Source: Rhinopithecus roxellana (Eukaryota; Chordata; Mammalia; Primates; Cercopithecidae). From it: DNA of 64,000 nt. Where the stretch lies: positions 79,070,563 through 79,134,562 of the forward strand of contig NC_044564.1 in the NCBI RefSeq assembly GCF_007565055.1, in the 5' to 3' direction. The notes under the pieces are model-generated. The model was not told the DNA's origin. It saw nothing but the letters and a program-made list of their open reading frames with translations, and did not search any database. Shown here one piece after another: positions 1-20,900 of the stretch. The translations under genes were made by a program, and so were the position numbers. Every line of letters begins with the position of its first letter. Positions within the stretch are counted from its first letter, which is position 1.

Positions 1-2344
1 TGAGATTGGCAGGGTAGGATTTGATCCCTGTGGGGTCAGGAAATCTGAGGAAGGAGGATGTGAATGAGAACATCTTATTTTTACCTGAAAATATTTGTTA
101 ATATGCTGTGTTGTCATTGGCTGATCATGTATATTCACAAGTAAAATTAATACTTCCAGTTACAAAGTTTGTGTTGGTTTCCAGCCTAGCAATTCCATCT
201 TGTCCAGGGGTAAGAAGTGGAGTGAATTAGATTTGGCATATCACCCCAATTATATGTTAAAAATAATATATGTGTGTTATGTTTTCCTGTTGGAAAACAT
301 TTACATGGGGAGTATTTGACCCTTACAATGACTTTTTGAGGAAGGTAGAGTAAGAATGATTATCACATTTAACAGATGAGGAACCTGAGGCACAGAGGAG
401 GGTAAGTGACTTGCCCAAAGTTATGGAACTAGTACGGCATGGGGATGGATTAGGATTCTAATCCACATTTTATTTCTATTGTTTTTTTGTTTTTTCTCCA
501 ACCACTCTACAAATGTCTTCCACTTGTCTCTTTGGATGGGCAACCCACTGCTTCAAAGCAACTATGGTTCTAGAGGTTCTTTAGTAGTGATATCCCATTT
601 CTAAATTGTTTAAGGTCTGATGAGTGTTTCCTAAAGCATTTTAGAAGCTATTTTAGAGTCACCCAGAGAACCTGCTAAAATGTAGATTGCTGGGTCCAGA
701 CCCACTGAATTTAAATCAAAGGTTTATTGAGCTATCCCTAAGAGTGATTCCTTTCAAGCATAAAATGGATAAGTTGGTAGATGCCAATTTATGATTTTTA
801 GTTGGCACAAAAATTATATTCATTATTTTTCTAACAATTATCTAAAAGACACTGCTACTTTTTGTGATAGGCTTAGAAGACCACTGGTTTATGAAGTTAA
901 ATTTTTTTGAGCCACAACTATACAAATATAAATATGCGATGATAGTAATCTGAAAATGTTGGTATTTCTATCACCCCTTCAATCTCCTGTGGGAAGAAAG
1001 ACTATGTACATTTTTATAAAACTATACAAAATACTTGGTACTAGATGTAAAGAAAGTTAAGACATACTGATGATTAATTGTGATTTTTGGATACTGTACC
1101 ACCTGCTAGACATCGAACATAACAATTAGATTTGGAAGGTTCTAAATCCAATACCTAATTCTCATAAATTGCCATAGTCCCCTAAAGAGTAACAAGGGGG
1201 AGTCAACATACTGAAAAGAAGAAATTTAAAATAGAAAGGATGTACCTTGAGACACTTTTCAAAGGTTCTAATTTGTTTATAAGCAGTAACTTTCATGTGG
1301 AAAAACAATGGTGTATTGAATGAAATAGCCTACGTCTACTATTCACCTTTTGGGACGAGTACAAAACCCTTAAATTTTTGAAGTCTCAGTTTTCTCATCT
1401 CTAAAATGTGGATCATAAAAATCTCAGTACTGTGTAGTTATACAAGTCAAGAGAGTGCATATGGAAGCATATTGTAAATAGCCTCATAAATGTAAGTTCA
1501 GTTACTATTAAGGACAAGAGCTCAAATCTATTCTTTTCCTGGATCAAATAGGCTTAGCCTTTATCGGGTCATGAACTTCCCTTCTAGCCTGTGCCCTTTA
1601 GAGTTTGAGTGAGAGTGTAGTGATGATGCGGTGCCTGTCATCTTCACATGTGGAAAACCTCAAGGCATCTCTTTCTCATCCTGCCTATGTCCCTGAATGG
1701 AATGTGATTCTACTTTTCCTCAAATCCCTATAATACTTTGTCTACTAAAAGTTATTAGCACATTTTCTCATGTATACACTGACCTGCCGGCTGCTCCATA
1801 AATTTAGGGCAAGGACAGACCACATGACACTAAGACTATGGACTACAGAGCCAGACTGCCAGGAGTTGAATCCTGTTTCTTCTACTTAACAGTAGTGTCA
1901 CCATGGCTAAGTCACTTAATCTCTCCAGACCTCAGCACTTACAGAAAGACTGCTATGAAGAGGAAGTGAGTTAATATATACAAGAGCCTAGATCAATGCC
2001 TGCCATATTGTAAGCACTATGTAAATGCCAGCCCTCATAAGCTTTCCATTCTTCCCAGCATCAAGAATAGTAAGTACAGGTTTGTGGAATAACAATTTCT
2101 AAGGCCTTCATTTAGTGTCAAGATGACAAATAGATGATATGTGTGTTGCCATTTCCCTGTCTGTGCCACTCTTTCAAGTCTGCATGGAGTCCAGTAGCCA
2201 CTACCAATTGATTGGGATATGATCTGAGAAAACATCTGTTTGCCTTTCATGGTTTATGAGGGGACGTGAACCCTATCTCAAAAGCATAATGATCTAAGAC
2301 ATGGTAGTATATCTTAATTGGATCTTTTTCCTTTTAATTTCTAG
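1..2344 (+). other. TEK: TEK intron 12, 3' part
   Basis: No exon is recognisable here. It is AT-rich intronic sequence holding old MIR pieces: one on the minus strand near 320-440 (reads as the gatgaggaacctgaggcaca core) and one on the plus strand near 1,840-1,960 (agccagactgcc ... ctaagtcacttaatctctcc). A possible MER5-like piece lies near 655-720. It ends in a pyrimidine-rich tract and ctag acceptor directly before the fibronectin exon. Confidence 0.75.
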
Positions 2345-2644
2345 TTCTTCCTCCTCAACCAGAAAACATCAAGATTTCCAACATCACACACTCCTCGGCT
2401 GTGATTTCTTGGACAATATTGGATGGCTATTCTATTTCTTCTATTACTATCCGTTACAAGGTTCAAGGCAAGAATGAAGACCAGCACATTGATGTGAAGA
2501 TAAAGAATGCCACCATCACTCAGTATCAGCTCAAGGGCCTAGAACCTGAAACAGCTTACCAGGTGGACATTTTTGCAGAGAACAACATAGGGTCAAGCAA
2601 CCCAGCCTTTTCTCATGAACTGGTGACCCTCCCAGAATCTCAAG
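2345..2644 (+). CDS. TEK: TEK exon 13: third fibronectin type III domain (residues 637-736)
   Basis: TEK (TIE2) is the endothelial receptor tyrosine kinase for angiopoietins; this exon encodes most of the membrane-proximal fibronectin III domain of the ectodomain. The frame opens with VLPPQPENIKISN and shows typical FNIII features: the early Trp (ISWTILDGY), the YKVQG strand, and the LKGLEPETAYQVDIFAENNIG stretch with the conserved Leu, Tyr and Ala pattern before strand G. An NAT sequon (residue 691) and an NIT sequon (residue 649) are potential N-glycosylation sites. The exon is 300 nt, enters in phase 2-left (TT completes Val637) and leaves with one base (G) of the Ala737 codon, then gttggt. 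Residue 685 is Ile here (ATT at 2,488-2,490); I remember Val in the human protein. Confidence 0.96.
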
Positions 2645-4444
2645 GTTGGTTGAATGGACAGTTATTTACATAGGATTACTGTGCAGCCCTGTAGGCAGCT
2701 GGTTTATCAGGACAGGCCTGTTCGAGATGAAAGCCTATGAAAGGTCGGTGGTTGAATGGACAGGCATTTACAGAGAGCTCCTTAATATCAAAATGCCTCT
2801 GAGAAGGATCCCTGTTGGTCCATTTTCTATTGTTAAACCTTAGAATAGATCAGTCTATCAGCATACCCCATCCAGCAATCTAAGAAGAAAGCTCTAAGGA
2901 ATATGAATTTTAATTCCGAGGAGAAAGAAGAATGTGGGAACTGCTTATAGAAGGCAGGCTGTGCAAGAGCTCCAGTATGAGACTCCAAGAACCATGTTTC
3001 ATTCTTCCTCAAACACTCCTCTTTTAGCTTGGATGACACTGTGCAATTCTGAGTCTTCTTCTACTTTACTGATGCAGGTTATTAGGTCTCCATGTCCACC
3101 ACTAAGCCCAACCCCAGAAAGAGAATGTGCTTTGAACTAGATAGAGATCCTCTCAGGATGCCATACTGTGCCCATGGTTTGTGATTGATAATGTTTGTTG
3201 AGTGTAATTAAGTGAACAAGGGCCCCATGTGGGTGGAGCTGCAGCAGGAGGATTGACTTCAAGTCTGTGCAGAGGCACCTCCTGGCTGTCTGTGTTGTGT
3301 ACAATGTGTGCCAGAGAATGTGGATGGAGGCACTTTAGAGGCAAATTTTGAAAATTTATGGTTTGGATTACAGTCTATTTTTACAGAAAATACTGTAACT
3401 AAATCTGAAAACTTCTCGGTTCTCTTGGAGGATTACCTAGACCTTAAGAAACAAAATCAAACAAGTCACTTTAACAGTGCTGATTCTTTGGAACATTTTT
3501 GAAATGTTCAAGGAATGAAGAGTCTGCCAAATAGAGAACATCATGGTTTTCAGGTCACACTTTTAGTGAATGCCCCATTTTTGTAATTACCTGTGTTTTG
3601 GCGAAATGTAACTTCCTAAATTCAAGGTATCCATAAAATACCAAGAGAAAAATTTTAAAATGAGACAAAACTAAAAGTTTCTCACCATTCTAGACACCTC
3701 TGTATCTATACATATATAGAGATAGAAGAAAAGATAAATGAGAAGAGAGGGATACTTTGAAGAAGATGGGAACATGTTCTATGTGCTATTACTAATAAAA
3801 ATTTATCGAGTTTAATTTTATTTAAATTTAAATAAGGGAAAGAAGTAGAGAGATTAGACCGTAGTCTTTAATAGTTTATTTTGGCCTGAGCCCTAAATTT
3901 AATGTTTTTTCCTCTGTCTTTTCCTGTCTTCCTCCCTCCCTCCCTCTCTTCTTCTATTGGGTATCATTAGGTTTTCTTCATTAACTCTTTAAAACAAGAA
4001 ACACAAAACAAAATATCTGATAGACTCTAAGCTCTTAGCATTTAAAGCATTTCTAGGTGGGGAAATTGAGGTTCAGGCAGGTTTAGTCACTCTCTCAAAG
4101 TTATACCTCTAGTAATTCCCCCTATTATTCAACATTGTTCATCTCTTTGGGATTCTACTTGGAAATAAAGGTTGAACAAATGACAACTAATGATTAGCAT
4201 ATTGCTAATTGTAACAGCACTTTTGCACATTTTTTCTTTTCATCTTGTAACAACCCTGTGAGTCAGACTCATCTCCACTGAGTTTTGGAATGTAAATGAG
4301 TAGCCCAAGGTCATGTAGTGATTAGGTAGCAGAGTGAGGGCTGCTATTAAGTTCCCATTACACTGTGTCTTCTCCCACCTACGGTGTGGGTCTGTTTCTC
4401 TACGTAAACTAAACTACCTGCTTCACCTCTGTCTTCCTGCACAG
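2645..4444 (+). other. TEK: TEK intron 13
   Basis: Intron between the FNIII and transmembrane exons. It contains a local duplication of the exon 13 donor region (see findings), a CCTCC-rich short tract near 3,930-3,955, and MIR-like pieces near 4,030-4,110 and 4,215-4,345. No other coding exon is seen. It ends ctgcacag. Confidence 0.75.
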
Positions 4445-4599
4445 CACCAGCGGACCTCGGAGGGGGGAAGATGCTGCTTATAGCCATCCTTGGCTCTGCT
4501 GGAATGACCTGCCTGACTGTGCTGTTGGCCTTTCTGATCATATTGCAATTGAAGAGGGCAAATGTACAAAGGAGAATGGCCCAAGCCTTCCAAAACGTG
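4445..4599 (+). CDS. TEK: TEK exon 14: transmembrane segment and start of juxtamembrane region (737-788)
   Basis: The exon encodes the short stalk APADLGGGK, a single hydrophobic helix of about 22 residues (from MLLIAILGSAG through LLAFLIILQL), and the basic cytoplasmic stop-transfer sequence KRANVQRR. This anchors TIE2 as a type I receptor in the endothelial plasma membrane. It begins after cacag with CA, completing Ala737, and ends in phase 0 at Val788 before gtagtg. Length is 155 nt. Confidence 0.96.
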
Positions 4600-8783
<4,184 letters not shown>

Positions 8784-10348
8784 TAGAAAACAGACAAATC
8801 CCATATTGATATAAGGAAAGATAATGATCTTAAGAATGTTGCCTATTTTTTTTTAAAGTTGCATCTTCTATCTGAATGTCTGTCTAGTCCCATTTATAGA
8901 TTGTGCTGTGGTTTGCCTTATTTTTGGAGGGAAGTGCCGAGGCTGGACTATTTAGCTTCTGGTGTGGTTCAGCCATTACTGCCCAAAGGTATTCATGGCT
9001 CCTACCTGCCCCATCCTTGGCCATCCAGAGGTTTTCTCCACTACTACTACTACTGCTGCTCAAGTATAGTAGGGGAGCCCCCACCATCAGCTTCTTCTTA
9101 ATTGTCTACCTTTACATTTTTCCTGGAAACCCAGGGAATTGGTATTCTGAATGTTAAAAAGCCATGAATGCCAGCAATCTACTATAATATGAAAACTAAG
9201 GATAGTTGGATTTTAAAATAATTATAAGAAGCTTTCATGAGATAGTGCTTTGTTTTTATCCATAATACTTTCATGTACAATTACAATGGAGCTTTACAAC
9301 TATTCTGTGTTGCACATGCATTTAAAGTTAAATTTATGTTATTCAAATGTTTACTGAGTACTTTCTATTGTAATGCGTGTAATTAGTGGTGAGTGAGTAG
9401 GTAACGACAAAAATCATCTATGGCTTTACCTCTGCATGCTGCATGGCCTTGTAGTTCTGAATCTCTGCTTAAACTTCATTTCTCATGGAAAAGTTTGCTC
9501 CCATAAAAAGCTCCATGCAGTAATTATTTACAAACTTGACAGCCTCTTGTTGACTTTGCAGCACAAACACCAACAATAGAAAAGAGACTACTTCCATTTC
9601 CTCAATTTATTAAACTAAAAATACTGGTGCTTCAAATAATTTATCATTCTATGATCCAATAAGGGTGTAATTCTGAAAGCCAGATCATGTCCCTTAGGTT
9701 AAATAATGAAGTAATGACATTTATTTTTTGAGCTACTTCCTGAAAACAGTAATCAGCATGGCACAGGAGTATAAATGAAAGTTACACACACACACACACC
9801 CTGCTGTCCGTGCTGACACCACTCCCACAAACATGGTGAGTGTTCTAAAAACCCGCCTGACTTTCTGTACAAACCCCACAAATGACACAGTACAAAAGGG
9901 CAAGGATTCTCTGGACGCCCAGGGAAAGTGGGGTTATGACAGGAAGCCAAGTGGCTGTGGTGGACAGACTAAACCAGTTTTCCGGAAAAAGGCTAAAACT
10001 ACAAAGAAGACTGTGCTGAGGTTTTAGTGTGTTGACCCCACTGCAGATCTAGGAGAATGCTGGCTATTAAGGGATCCAGGCACTTTGCACTAGGAGGAGA
10101 AAAGAAGAGAAATGGCCAAGTGATCCAGTTCTAAGTTTCATCTTTTGTTTTATTCTGAGGATAGTAAAATCTTGAGGTTATGTTTACTTCATCTGGTTGC
10201 AATTGGTCTTTTGGGAGAGAATAAACCACAATATTAATGCAGTTTCCTTAATGGGGAAAAAGAACGCAACAACAAAACTATATCCCTTAAAATTTCGCTT
10301 TGTCATCACATTAGCACATAGTTAGTTGGCTCTTAAAATTTTAAGATA

Positions 10349-10631
10349 GGCCGGGCGTGGTGGCTCGTGCCTGTAATCCCAGCACTTTGGGAGGCCGAGG
10401 TGGGCAGATCACGACATCAAGATATTGAGACCATCCTGGCCAACCAACATGGTGAATCTCCATCTCTACTAAAAATACAAAAATTAGTTGGGCATAGTGG
10501 TGCATGCCTGTAGTCCCAGCTACTCAGGAGGCTGAGGCAGGAGAATCACTTGCACCTGGGAGGTAGAGGTTGCAGAGAGCTGAAGTAGCGCCACTGCACT
10601 TCAGCCTGGGCAACAGAGTGAGACTCAGTCT

Positions 10632-10662
<31 letters not shown>
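10349..10662 (+). mobile_element. Alu element, sense to TEK
   Basis: Full-length Alu SINE beginning ggccgggcgtggtggctcgt, with the usual two arms, an internal A-rich linker (actaaaaatacaaaaattag) and a long 3' A tail (10,633-10,662). It lies in TEK intron 16. Alus move in trans using L1 proteins; this copy has no coding potential. Confidence 0.96.

Positions 10663-10705
<43 letters not shown>
10633..10705. repeat. Compound microsatellite A(30)-(TA)n-(CA)n
   Basis: The Alu tail runs directly into about fifteen TA and then about seven CA units. This is a typical microsatellite born from an Alu tail and is probably length-polymorphic. Confidence 0.95.
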
Positions 10706-10706
<1 letters not shown>

Positions 10707-10895
10707 AAATTATTTACCTTAATTTATCTTTATTAATAGATATTAAAATTATTTTAGAGTAATTCAGCAAAGATGTGAGAAAGCACATGTAGACCATAAT
10801 TTAGGTCTAACTTTCATTATAGTGCAACAGGATTCAATACTAGAAGATTTCTTTTTTGTTAGAATTTCAATTTCTTAGAATATCTTTCAAGCTTT

Positions 10896-11200
10896 CTTTT
10901 TTTGAGACTGGGTCTCACTCTGTTGCCCAGTCTGCAGTGTAGTAGCACAACATCAGCCTACTGCAACCTCCTCTTCCCTGGGCTCAAGCAATCCTCCCAC
11001 TTCAGCCTAGTACTCCCAAGTAACTGGGACTACAGGGATGCACCACCATGCTTGGCTAATTTTTATTTTATTTTTATTTTTTGTAGAGATTAGGTCTCAG
11101 TATACTGCCCAGGCTGGTCTCAAATTCCTGGGCTCAAGCAGTCCATCTACCTTGGCCTCCCAGAGTGCCGGGATTACAAGTGTGAGCCACTGCACTGGGC
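10896..11200 (-). mobile_element. Alu element, antisense to TEK (old, AluJ-like)
   Basis: Reads on the + strand as the reverse complement of an Alu: a T-rich head, gagactgggtctcactctgt, then ggattacaagtgtgagccac near the end. Many differences from young Alu, including ttgtagagattaggtctcag, suggest an old J-type copy. Confidence 0.93.
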
Positions 11201-12108
11201 TTCAAGTTCTAATTCATACAACATTTTAAATACATGGTTTACCCAAAAAATTCTTTAAAAAACAGTAAAATAACTTTACATTTTACTAGGTATAAATGTC
11301 AATGTTTTTAGCAAAGTAAATTCCCTTTAAAAAAATTTTTGTAAGGGGATAATTTATTTTTTAAAAATTCCAAGAAAACAAAAGTAGCAAAACTGGGCAA
11401 ATAACTTTTTATTAAAAAAAAAAAAAGAGAAAAATGATTTGGAACAAAAAAGTGACAATGAACCACAGGTTTTTCTAGGAACTATTGTTTTATTGTTTCC
11501 TAAAAGCTTGAGTTTTCTGGTTTCTTGAAGCAAAATGCAATCTTTGAAACTAAATTCTGGTGACCAGAGACCCAATCAGCAGTATGGGTTTTAAGGAGGA
11601 GTAGAAGGCAGGAGAGAAAGTTACATGTTGTGGCTCCTTCCACACAGATATTTAATTGTTTAAAAATAATAACAGCCTCAGGAATAGCTAGAGGCAGACT
11701 GGAATAACATGCCTGGCTCATATTAGCTCCTTGATCAAAATGGAATGCAAATGAAAAGGTGATGTGAAGAACGTGTCTGAGATCTGGAAGACAGTGCTTT
11801 GACTCATCTACTGGTATTACTGACTGGGTAAAAGCATTTCAGGAAGCCTTCTGTGTGAGTGCACGTTTGGAAGGAATGGAGAGGGAGTGGGAAGGAGCAA
11901 AACCAAGCGTTCCAGCCTGGCCCCCCTTGAGTATTGGAGGAGGATGTCACCTATCTTCCTCCTGTCCCCCAGTGCTCCCTCGGTGGTGTTACTAGATGTG
12001 TTTTGTTTAGACAAAATGGAGTTTATAGGCAATTCCCACAGCACATCTCTTAAATGTCACAGCTGTTTAGGGCCACTGATGAGTCAATGCTCTCTTCCTT
12101 CCCCACAG

Positions 12109-12299
12109 GCTACTTGTACCTAGCCATTGAGTATGCGCCCCATGGAAACCTTCTGGACTTCCTGCGCAAGAGCCGTGTGCTGGAGACGGACCCAGCGTTC
12201 GCTATTGCCAATAGCACCGCGTCCACATTGTCCTCCCAGCAGCTCCTCCACTTTGCTGCCGACGTGGCCCGGGGCATGGACTACCTGAGCCAAAAACAG
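12109..12299 (+). CDS. TEK: TEK exon 17: hinge, kinase insert and alpha-E (896-959)
   Basis: Encodes YLYLAIEYAPHGNLLDFLRK (kinase hinge at IEYAP), then the kinase-insert stretch of TIE2 (SRVLETDPAFAIANSTAST) and the helix LLHFAADVARGMDYLSQKQ leading to the catalytic loop. Codons for Tyr897, Leu914, Arg915 and Arg918, all reported as mutated in venous malformations, are wild type. The exon is 191 nt: GC completes Gly896, then 63 codons, ending in phase 0 at Gln959 before gtttgt. Confidence 0.97.
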
Positions 12300-15565
<3,266 letters not shown>

Positions 15566-15636
15566 GGAAGGCTCCCAGTGCGCTGGATGGCCATCGAGTC
15601 ACTGAATTACAGTGTGTACACAACCAACAGTGATGT
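15566..15636 (+). CDS. TEK: TEK exon 19: end of activation segment, P+1 loop (998-1021)
   Basis: Encodes GRLPVRWMAIESLNYSVYTTNSD and two bases of Val1021. PVRWMAIESL is the tyrosine-kinase P+1 loop and APE-equivalent. The exon is 71 nt; the donor is gtgagt. Confidence 0.97.
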
Positions 15637-16650
15637 GTGAGTAAGCTGCTTATTGCCAAGGGATTTTTTTTCCCTCCCAGAAACATATATAGTTGACAGA
15701 GGTTTTAAAAAGAAGCAGGAATGTCCTGTACCTCTCAAGAACAAAGGTAACCAAAAAACCCAGGAAATAAAGTAACAGAAGAAAGCCGCAGAGTAGACAG
15801 TTTCCAGAGTGCAGAATCACTGGTGGCAGGTTTTGGATTTCCCTCTGCATACTGAAGTTGTGTATTCTGCATTGTGCTTTGAGTTGTGAATTCTTGGACA
15901 CAACAGGAAGAAGGGACATACTGGCCTTCCTGTGGCTCCTCTCCCAGACCTAGATCAGAGGAAACAATCCAGAATAGCTGCTGGGGACAAAATAAGGCCA
16001 GACAGTGGGGGGCGTCTCTACTTGCAACCTGCAGTGATGCATCAGAGGCTGGCGGTGGAAGGAAGGGGTGGCTTGAGATTTAGGTCACCTTGCCTTGCAC
16101 CCCATTTCCAGGATGAAATATCCAGGCTGCGAGGGTGGTGCTGACTTGTCCAAGGGGTTTTGCTGATGCCTGGGGATGAAGAGGGGGTGGGCAATTGCTG
16201 TGTCCTCACTGTGTGCAAGGTGCTTTTTATGTTTCTCTGCATAACTTTGAGCCAGGGATTATTGTCCCCACTTTTGTAAGAATATACTAAGAGGTCCCAA
16301 GAGGTTCAGCAACTTTTTCCAGGTCACATAAGTATTGGATGGCAGAAATTGGATTTAACTCAGATCTGTCAAGCTCTAAAACAAATTTCATCTGTTTTGG
16401 ACAGTACCACCTTGGAGTCTCTAGTTAAAGTGATTTGGGGGCTCTGGCAAAGTGAACACTATTTCTTTGTTGTAACCCTTCTGTTGAGCTAAGAGGAGAG
16501 AAACCCATACTGTGTGCAAGGGCCTATCCTAGGATGTAGACATGTAACATTTCGTTTTCTCAGAAAGGGTGGGTCTCCCTGGCTTTGGGGACAGGAAAAT
16601 GAGTGGTGACTGTTTGCTGATTGTTGGTTTCACACTTGTCCCTCCTGCAG
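15637..16650 (+). other. TEK: TEK intron 19
   Basis: About 1 kb of intron. A MIR-like remnant on the minus strand lies about 16,240-16,390 (taagaggtcccaagaggttcag). No exon is seen. It ends ccctcctgcag. Confidence 0.7.
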
Positions 16651-16691
16651 ATGGTCCTATGGTGTGTTACTATGGGAGATTGTCAGCTTAG
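16651..16691 (+). CDS. TEK: TEK exon 20: alpha-F helix (1021-1035)
   Basis: A very small exon of 41 nt encoding WSYGVLLWEIVSL, the DVWSYGVLLWEI signature of tyrosine kinases. Its first base A completes Val1021 and its last base G begins Gly1035; both phases match the neighbouring exons. The donor is gtgagt. Confidence 0.97.
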
Positions 16692-17600
<909 letters not shown>

Positions 17601-17935
17601 TAAGTCAGGCCTCATCCTGGGGCTATTTTGTCTTACCTTCTTTCCTCTTGTGTGTTTCTGGGGCTAGCTGACTTTAACAAAGTCAACTGGTATACACAAA
17701 CACCTACACACAGAGATCCCAAATAGGTGAATAAAAGTGGGGGGTTCCCAATACTAATACTGTTATGTAGTACACAAGGAGTATTCGCTTTACAGGCATA
17801 GAAATTTAGGAGGCATTTAATGACTCTCGGGAAGGTTGAAATGAGGAAGGGCAACAAATGCAGAAAATCCTGAAATAAATTCGTGAAGTTTTTCATTAAG
17901 ATTTCAAAGCTGTTCATTAAGAAAGTTACATTTTT

Positions 17936-20900
17936 GGGCTGGCAAGATGGCTGAAAAGGAACAGCTCTGGTCTGCAGCTCCCAGCGAGATCAACTCAGAA
18001 GGCAAGTGATTTCTGCATTTCCAACTGAGGTACCCAGCTCATCTCATTGGGACTGGTTAGAAAGTGGATGCAGCCCACGGAGGGTGAGCTGAAGCAGGGT
18101 GGGGTGTCACCTCACCCAGGAAGTACAAGGGGTCGAGGAACTCCGCTGGGAGGAATGGTGCATTCCAGCCCAGATACTAAGCTTTTCCCACTATCTTTGC
18201 AACCCGCAGAAGAGGAGATTCCCTCTGGTGCCTATGCCAACAGGGCCATGGGTTACAAGCACAAAACTGGGTGGCCGTTTAGGGAGACATTGAGCTAGCT
18301 GCAGGAGTTTTTTTTTTTTTTTTTTTTTTTAGCTTTTTTTCCTTGCCCCAGTGGCACCTGGAACACCAGTGAGACAGAACCATTCACTCCCCTGGAAAGG
18401 GAGCTGAAGCCAGGGAGCCAAGTGGTCTAGCTCAGTGGATCCCACCCAGCTAAGATCCACTGGCTTTAAATTCTTTGCTGCCAGCACAGCAGTATGAAGT
18501 CAACCTGGGATGCTCCAGCTTGGTTGGGGGAGGGATATCCCTGATTACTGAAGCTTGAGTAGGCTGTTTTCTCCTCACAGTGTAAACAAAGCCCCAGGGA
18601 AGTTCAAACTGGGCAGAGCCCACCAAGCTCTGCAAAGCCACTGCGTCTCTAGGTTCCTGCTCTCTGGGCAGGGCATCTCTGAAAGAAAGGCAGCAGCACC
18701 AGTCAAGGGCTTATAGATAAAACTCCCATCTCCCTGGGACAAAGTACCTAGTGGTAGGGGCCGCTATTGGCGTAGCTTCAGCAGACTTAAATGTTCCTGC
18801 CTGCCACCTCTGAAGAGAGCACCAGATCTCCCAGCACAGCACTCGAGCTCTGCTAAGGGACAAACTGCCTCCTCAAGTGGGTCCCTGACCCCTGTGCCTC
18901 CTGACTGGGAGACACCTCCTAGCCCAGCAGGGGTTGACAAGACACCTCCTACAGGAGAGCACTGGCTGGCATCTGGCAAGTGTCCCTCTGGGACAGACCT
19001 TCCATAGGAAGGAACAGGCAGCGATCTTTGTTGTTCTGCAGCCTCTGCTAGTGCTACCCAGGCAGACAGGGTCTGGAGTGGACCTCCAGCCAACTCCAGC
19101 AGACCTTCAGCAGAGGGGCCTGTCAGAAGGAAAACAAACAGGACCTCCACACCAAAACCCCATCCGAAGATCACAGGTAGATAAATCCACAAAAAGGGGG
19201 GGAAACCAGTGCAAAAAGGCTGAAAATTCCAAACACCAGAATGCCTCTTCTCCTCCAAAGGATCACAACTCCTCGCCAGCAAGGGAACAAAACTGAATGG
19301 AGAATGAGTTTGACAAATTGACAGAAGTAGGCTTCAGAAGGTGGGTAATAACAACCTCCTTCAAGCTAAAGGAGCATGTTCTAACCCAATGCAAGGAAGC
19401 TAAGAACGTTGATAAAAGGTTAGACGAATTGCAACTAGAATAACCAGTTTAGAGAAGAACATAAATGACCTGATGGAGCTAAAAAACACAGCATGAATAC
19501 TTCATGAAGCATACACAGTATCAGTAGCTGAATGGATCCAGTGGAAGAAAGGATATCAGATACTGAAGATAAACTTAAGTAAAGCATGAAGACAAGATTA
19601 GAGAAAAAAATGAAAAGGAATGACCAAAGCCTCCAAGAAATATGGGACTATGTGAAAAGACCAAACCTACGTTTGATTGGTGTAGCTGAAAGTGACAGGG
19701 AGAACGAAACCAAGTTGGAAAACACTCATCAGGATATTATCCAGGAGAACTTCCCCAACCTAGTAAGACTGGTCAGCATTCAACTGAGGAAATACAGAGA
19801 ACACCACAAAGATACTCCTCGAGAAGAACAACCCCAAGACACATAATCATCAGATTAATCAAGGTTGAAATGAAAGAAAACATGTTAAGTGCAGCCAGAG
19901 AAAGGTCAGGTTACCCACAAAGGGAAGCCCATCAGACTAACAGCGAACCTCTCTGTAGAAACCCTGCAAGCCAGAAGAGAGTGGGGGCCAGTATTCAACA
20001 TTCTTAAAGAGAAGAATTTTCAACCCAGAATTTCATATCCAGCCAAACTAAGCTTCATAAGTGAAGGAGAAATAAATCCTTTACAGCCAAGCAAATGCTA
20101 AGGGATTTTGTCACCACCAGGCTTGCCTTACAAGAGCTCCTGAAGGAAGCACTAATATGGAAAGGAAAACCTGGTAGCAGCCACTGCAAAAACATACCAA
20201 AATCTAAAGACCATGGATGCTACAAAGAAACTGCATCAACTAACAGGCAAAATAACCAGCTAGCATCATAATGACAGGATCAGATTCACACATAATAATA
20301 TTAACCTTAAATGTAAATGGGCTGAATGCCCCAACTAAAAGACACAGACTGGGAAATAGGATAGAGTCAAGACCCATCAGTCTGCTGTATTCAGGAGACC
20401 CATCTCACGTGCACACACACACACACAGGCTCAGAATAAAGGGATGGAGGAAGATTTACCAAGCAAATGGAAAGCAAAAAAAAGTAGGGGTTGCCATCTG
20501 ATAAAACAGATTTTAAACCAACAAAGATCAAAAGAGAAAAAGAAGGCTATTACATAGTGGTAAAGGGATCAATACAACAAGAAGAGCTAACTATCCTAAA
20601 TATATATGCACCCAATACAGGAGCACCCAGATTCATAAAGCAAGTTCTTTGAGACTTACCAAGAGACTTAGACTGCCACGTAATAGTGGGAGACTTTAAC
20701 TCCCCACTGTCAATATTAGACAGATCAACAAAACAGAAAATTAACAAGGATATTCAGGACTTGAACTCAGCTCTGGAACAAGTGGACCTAATAGACATCT
20801 ACAGAACTCTCCACCCCAAATCAACAGAATATATGTTCTTCTCAGCACCTCATTGCAGTTACTCTAAAATTGACCACATAATTGGAAGTAAAACATTCCT

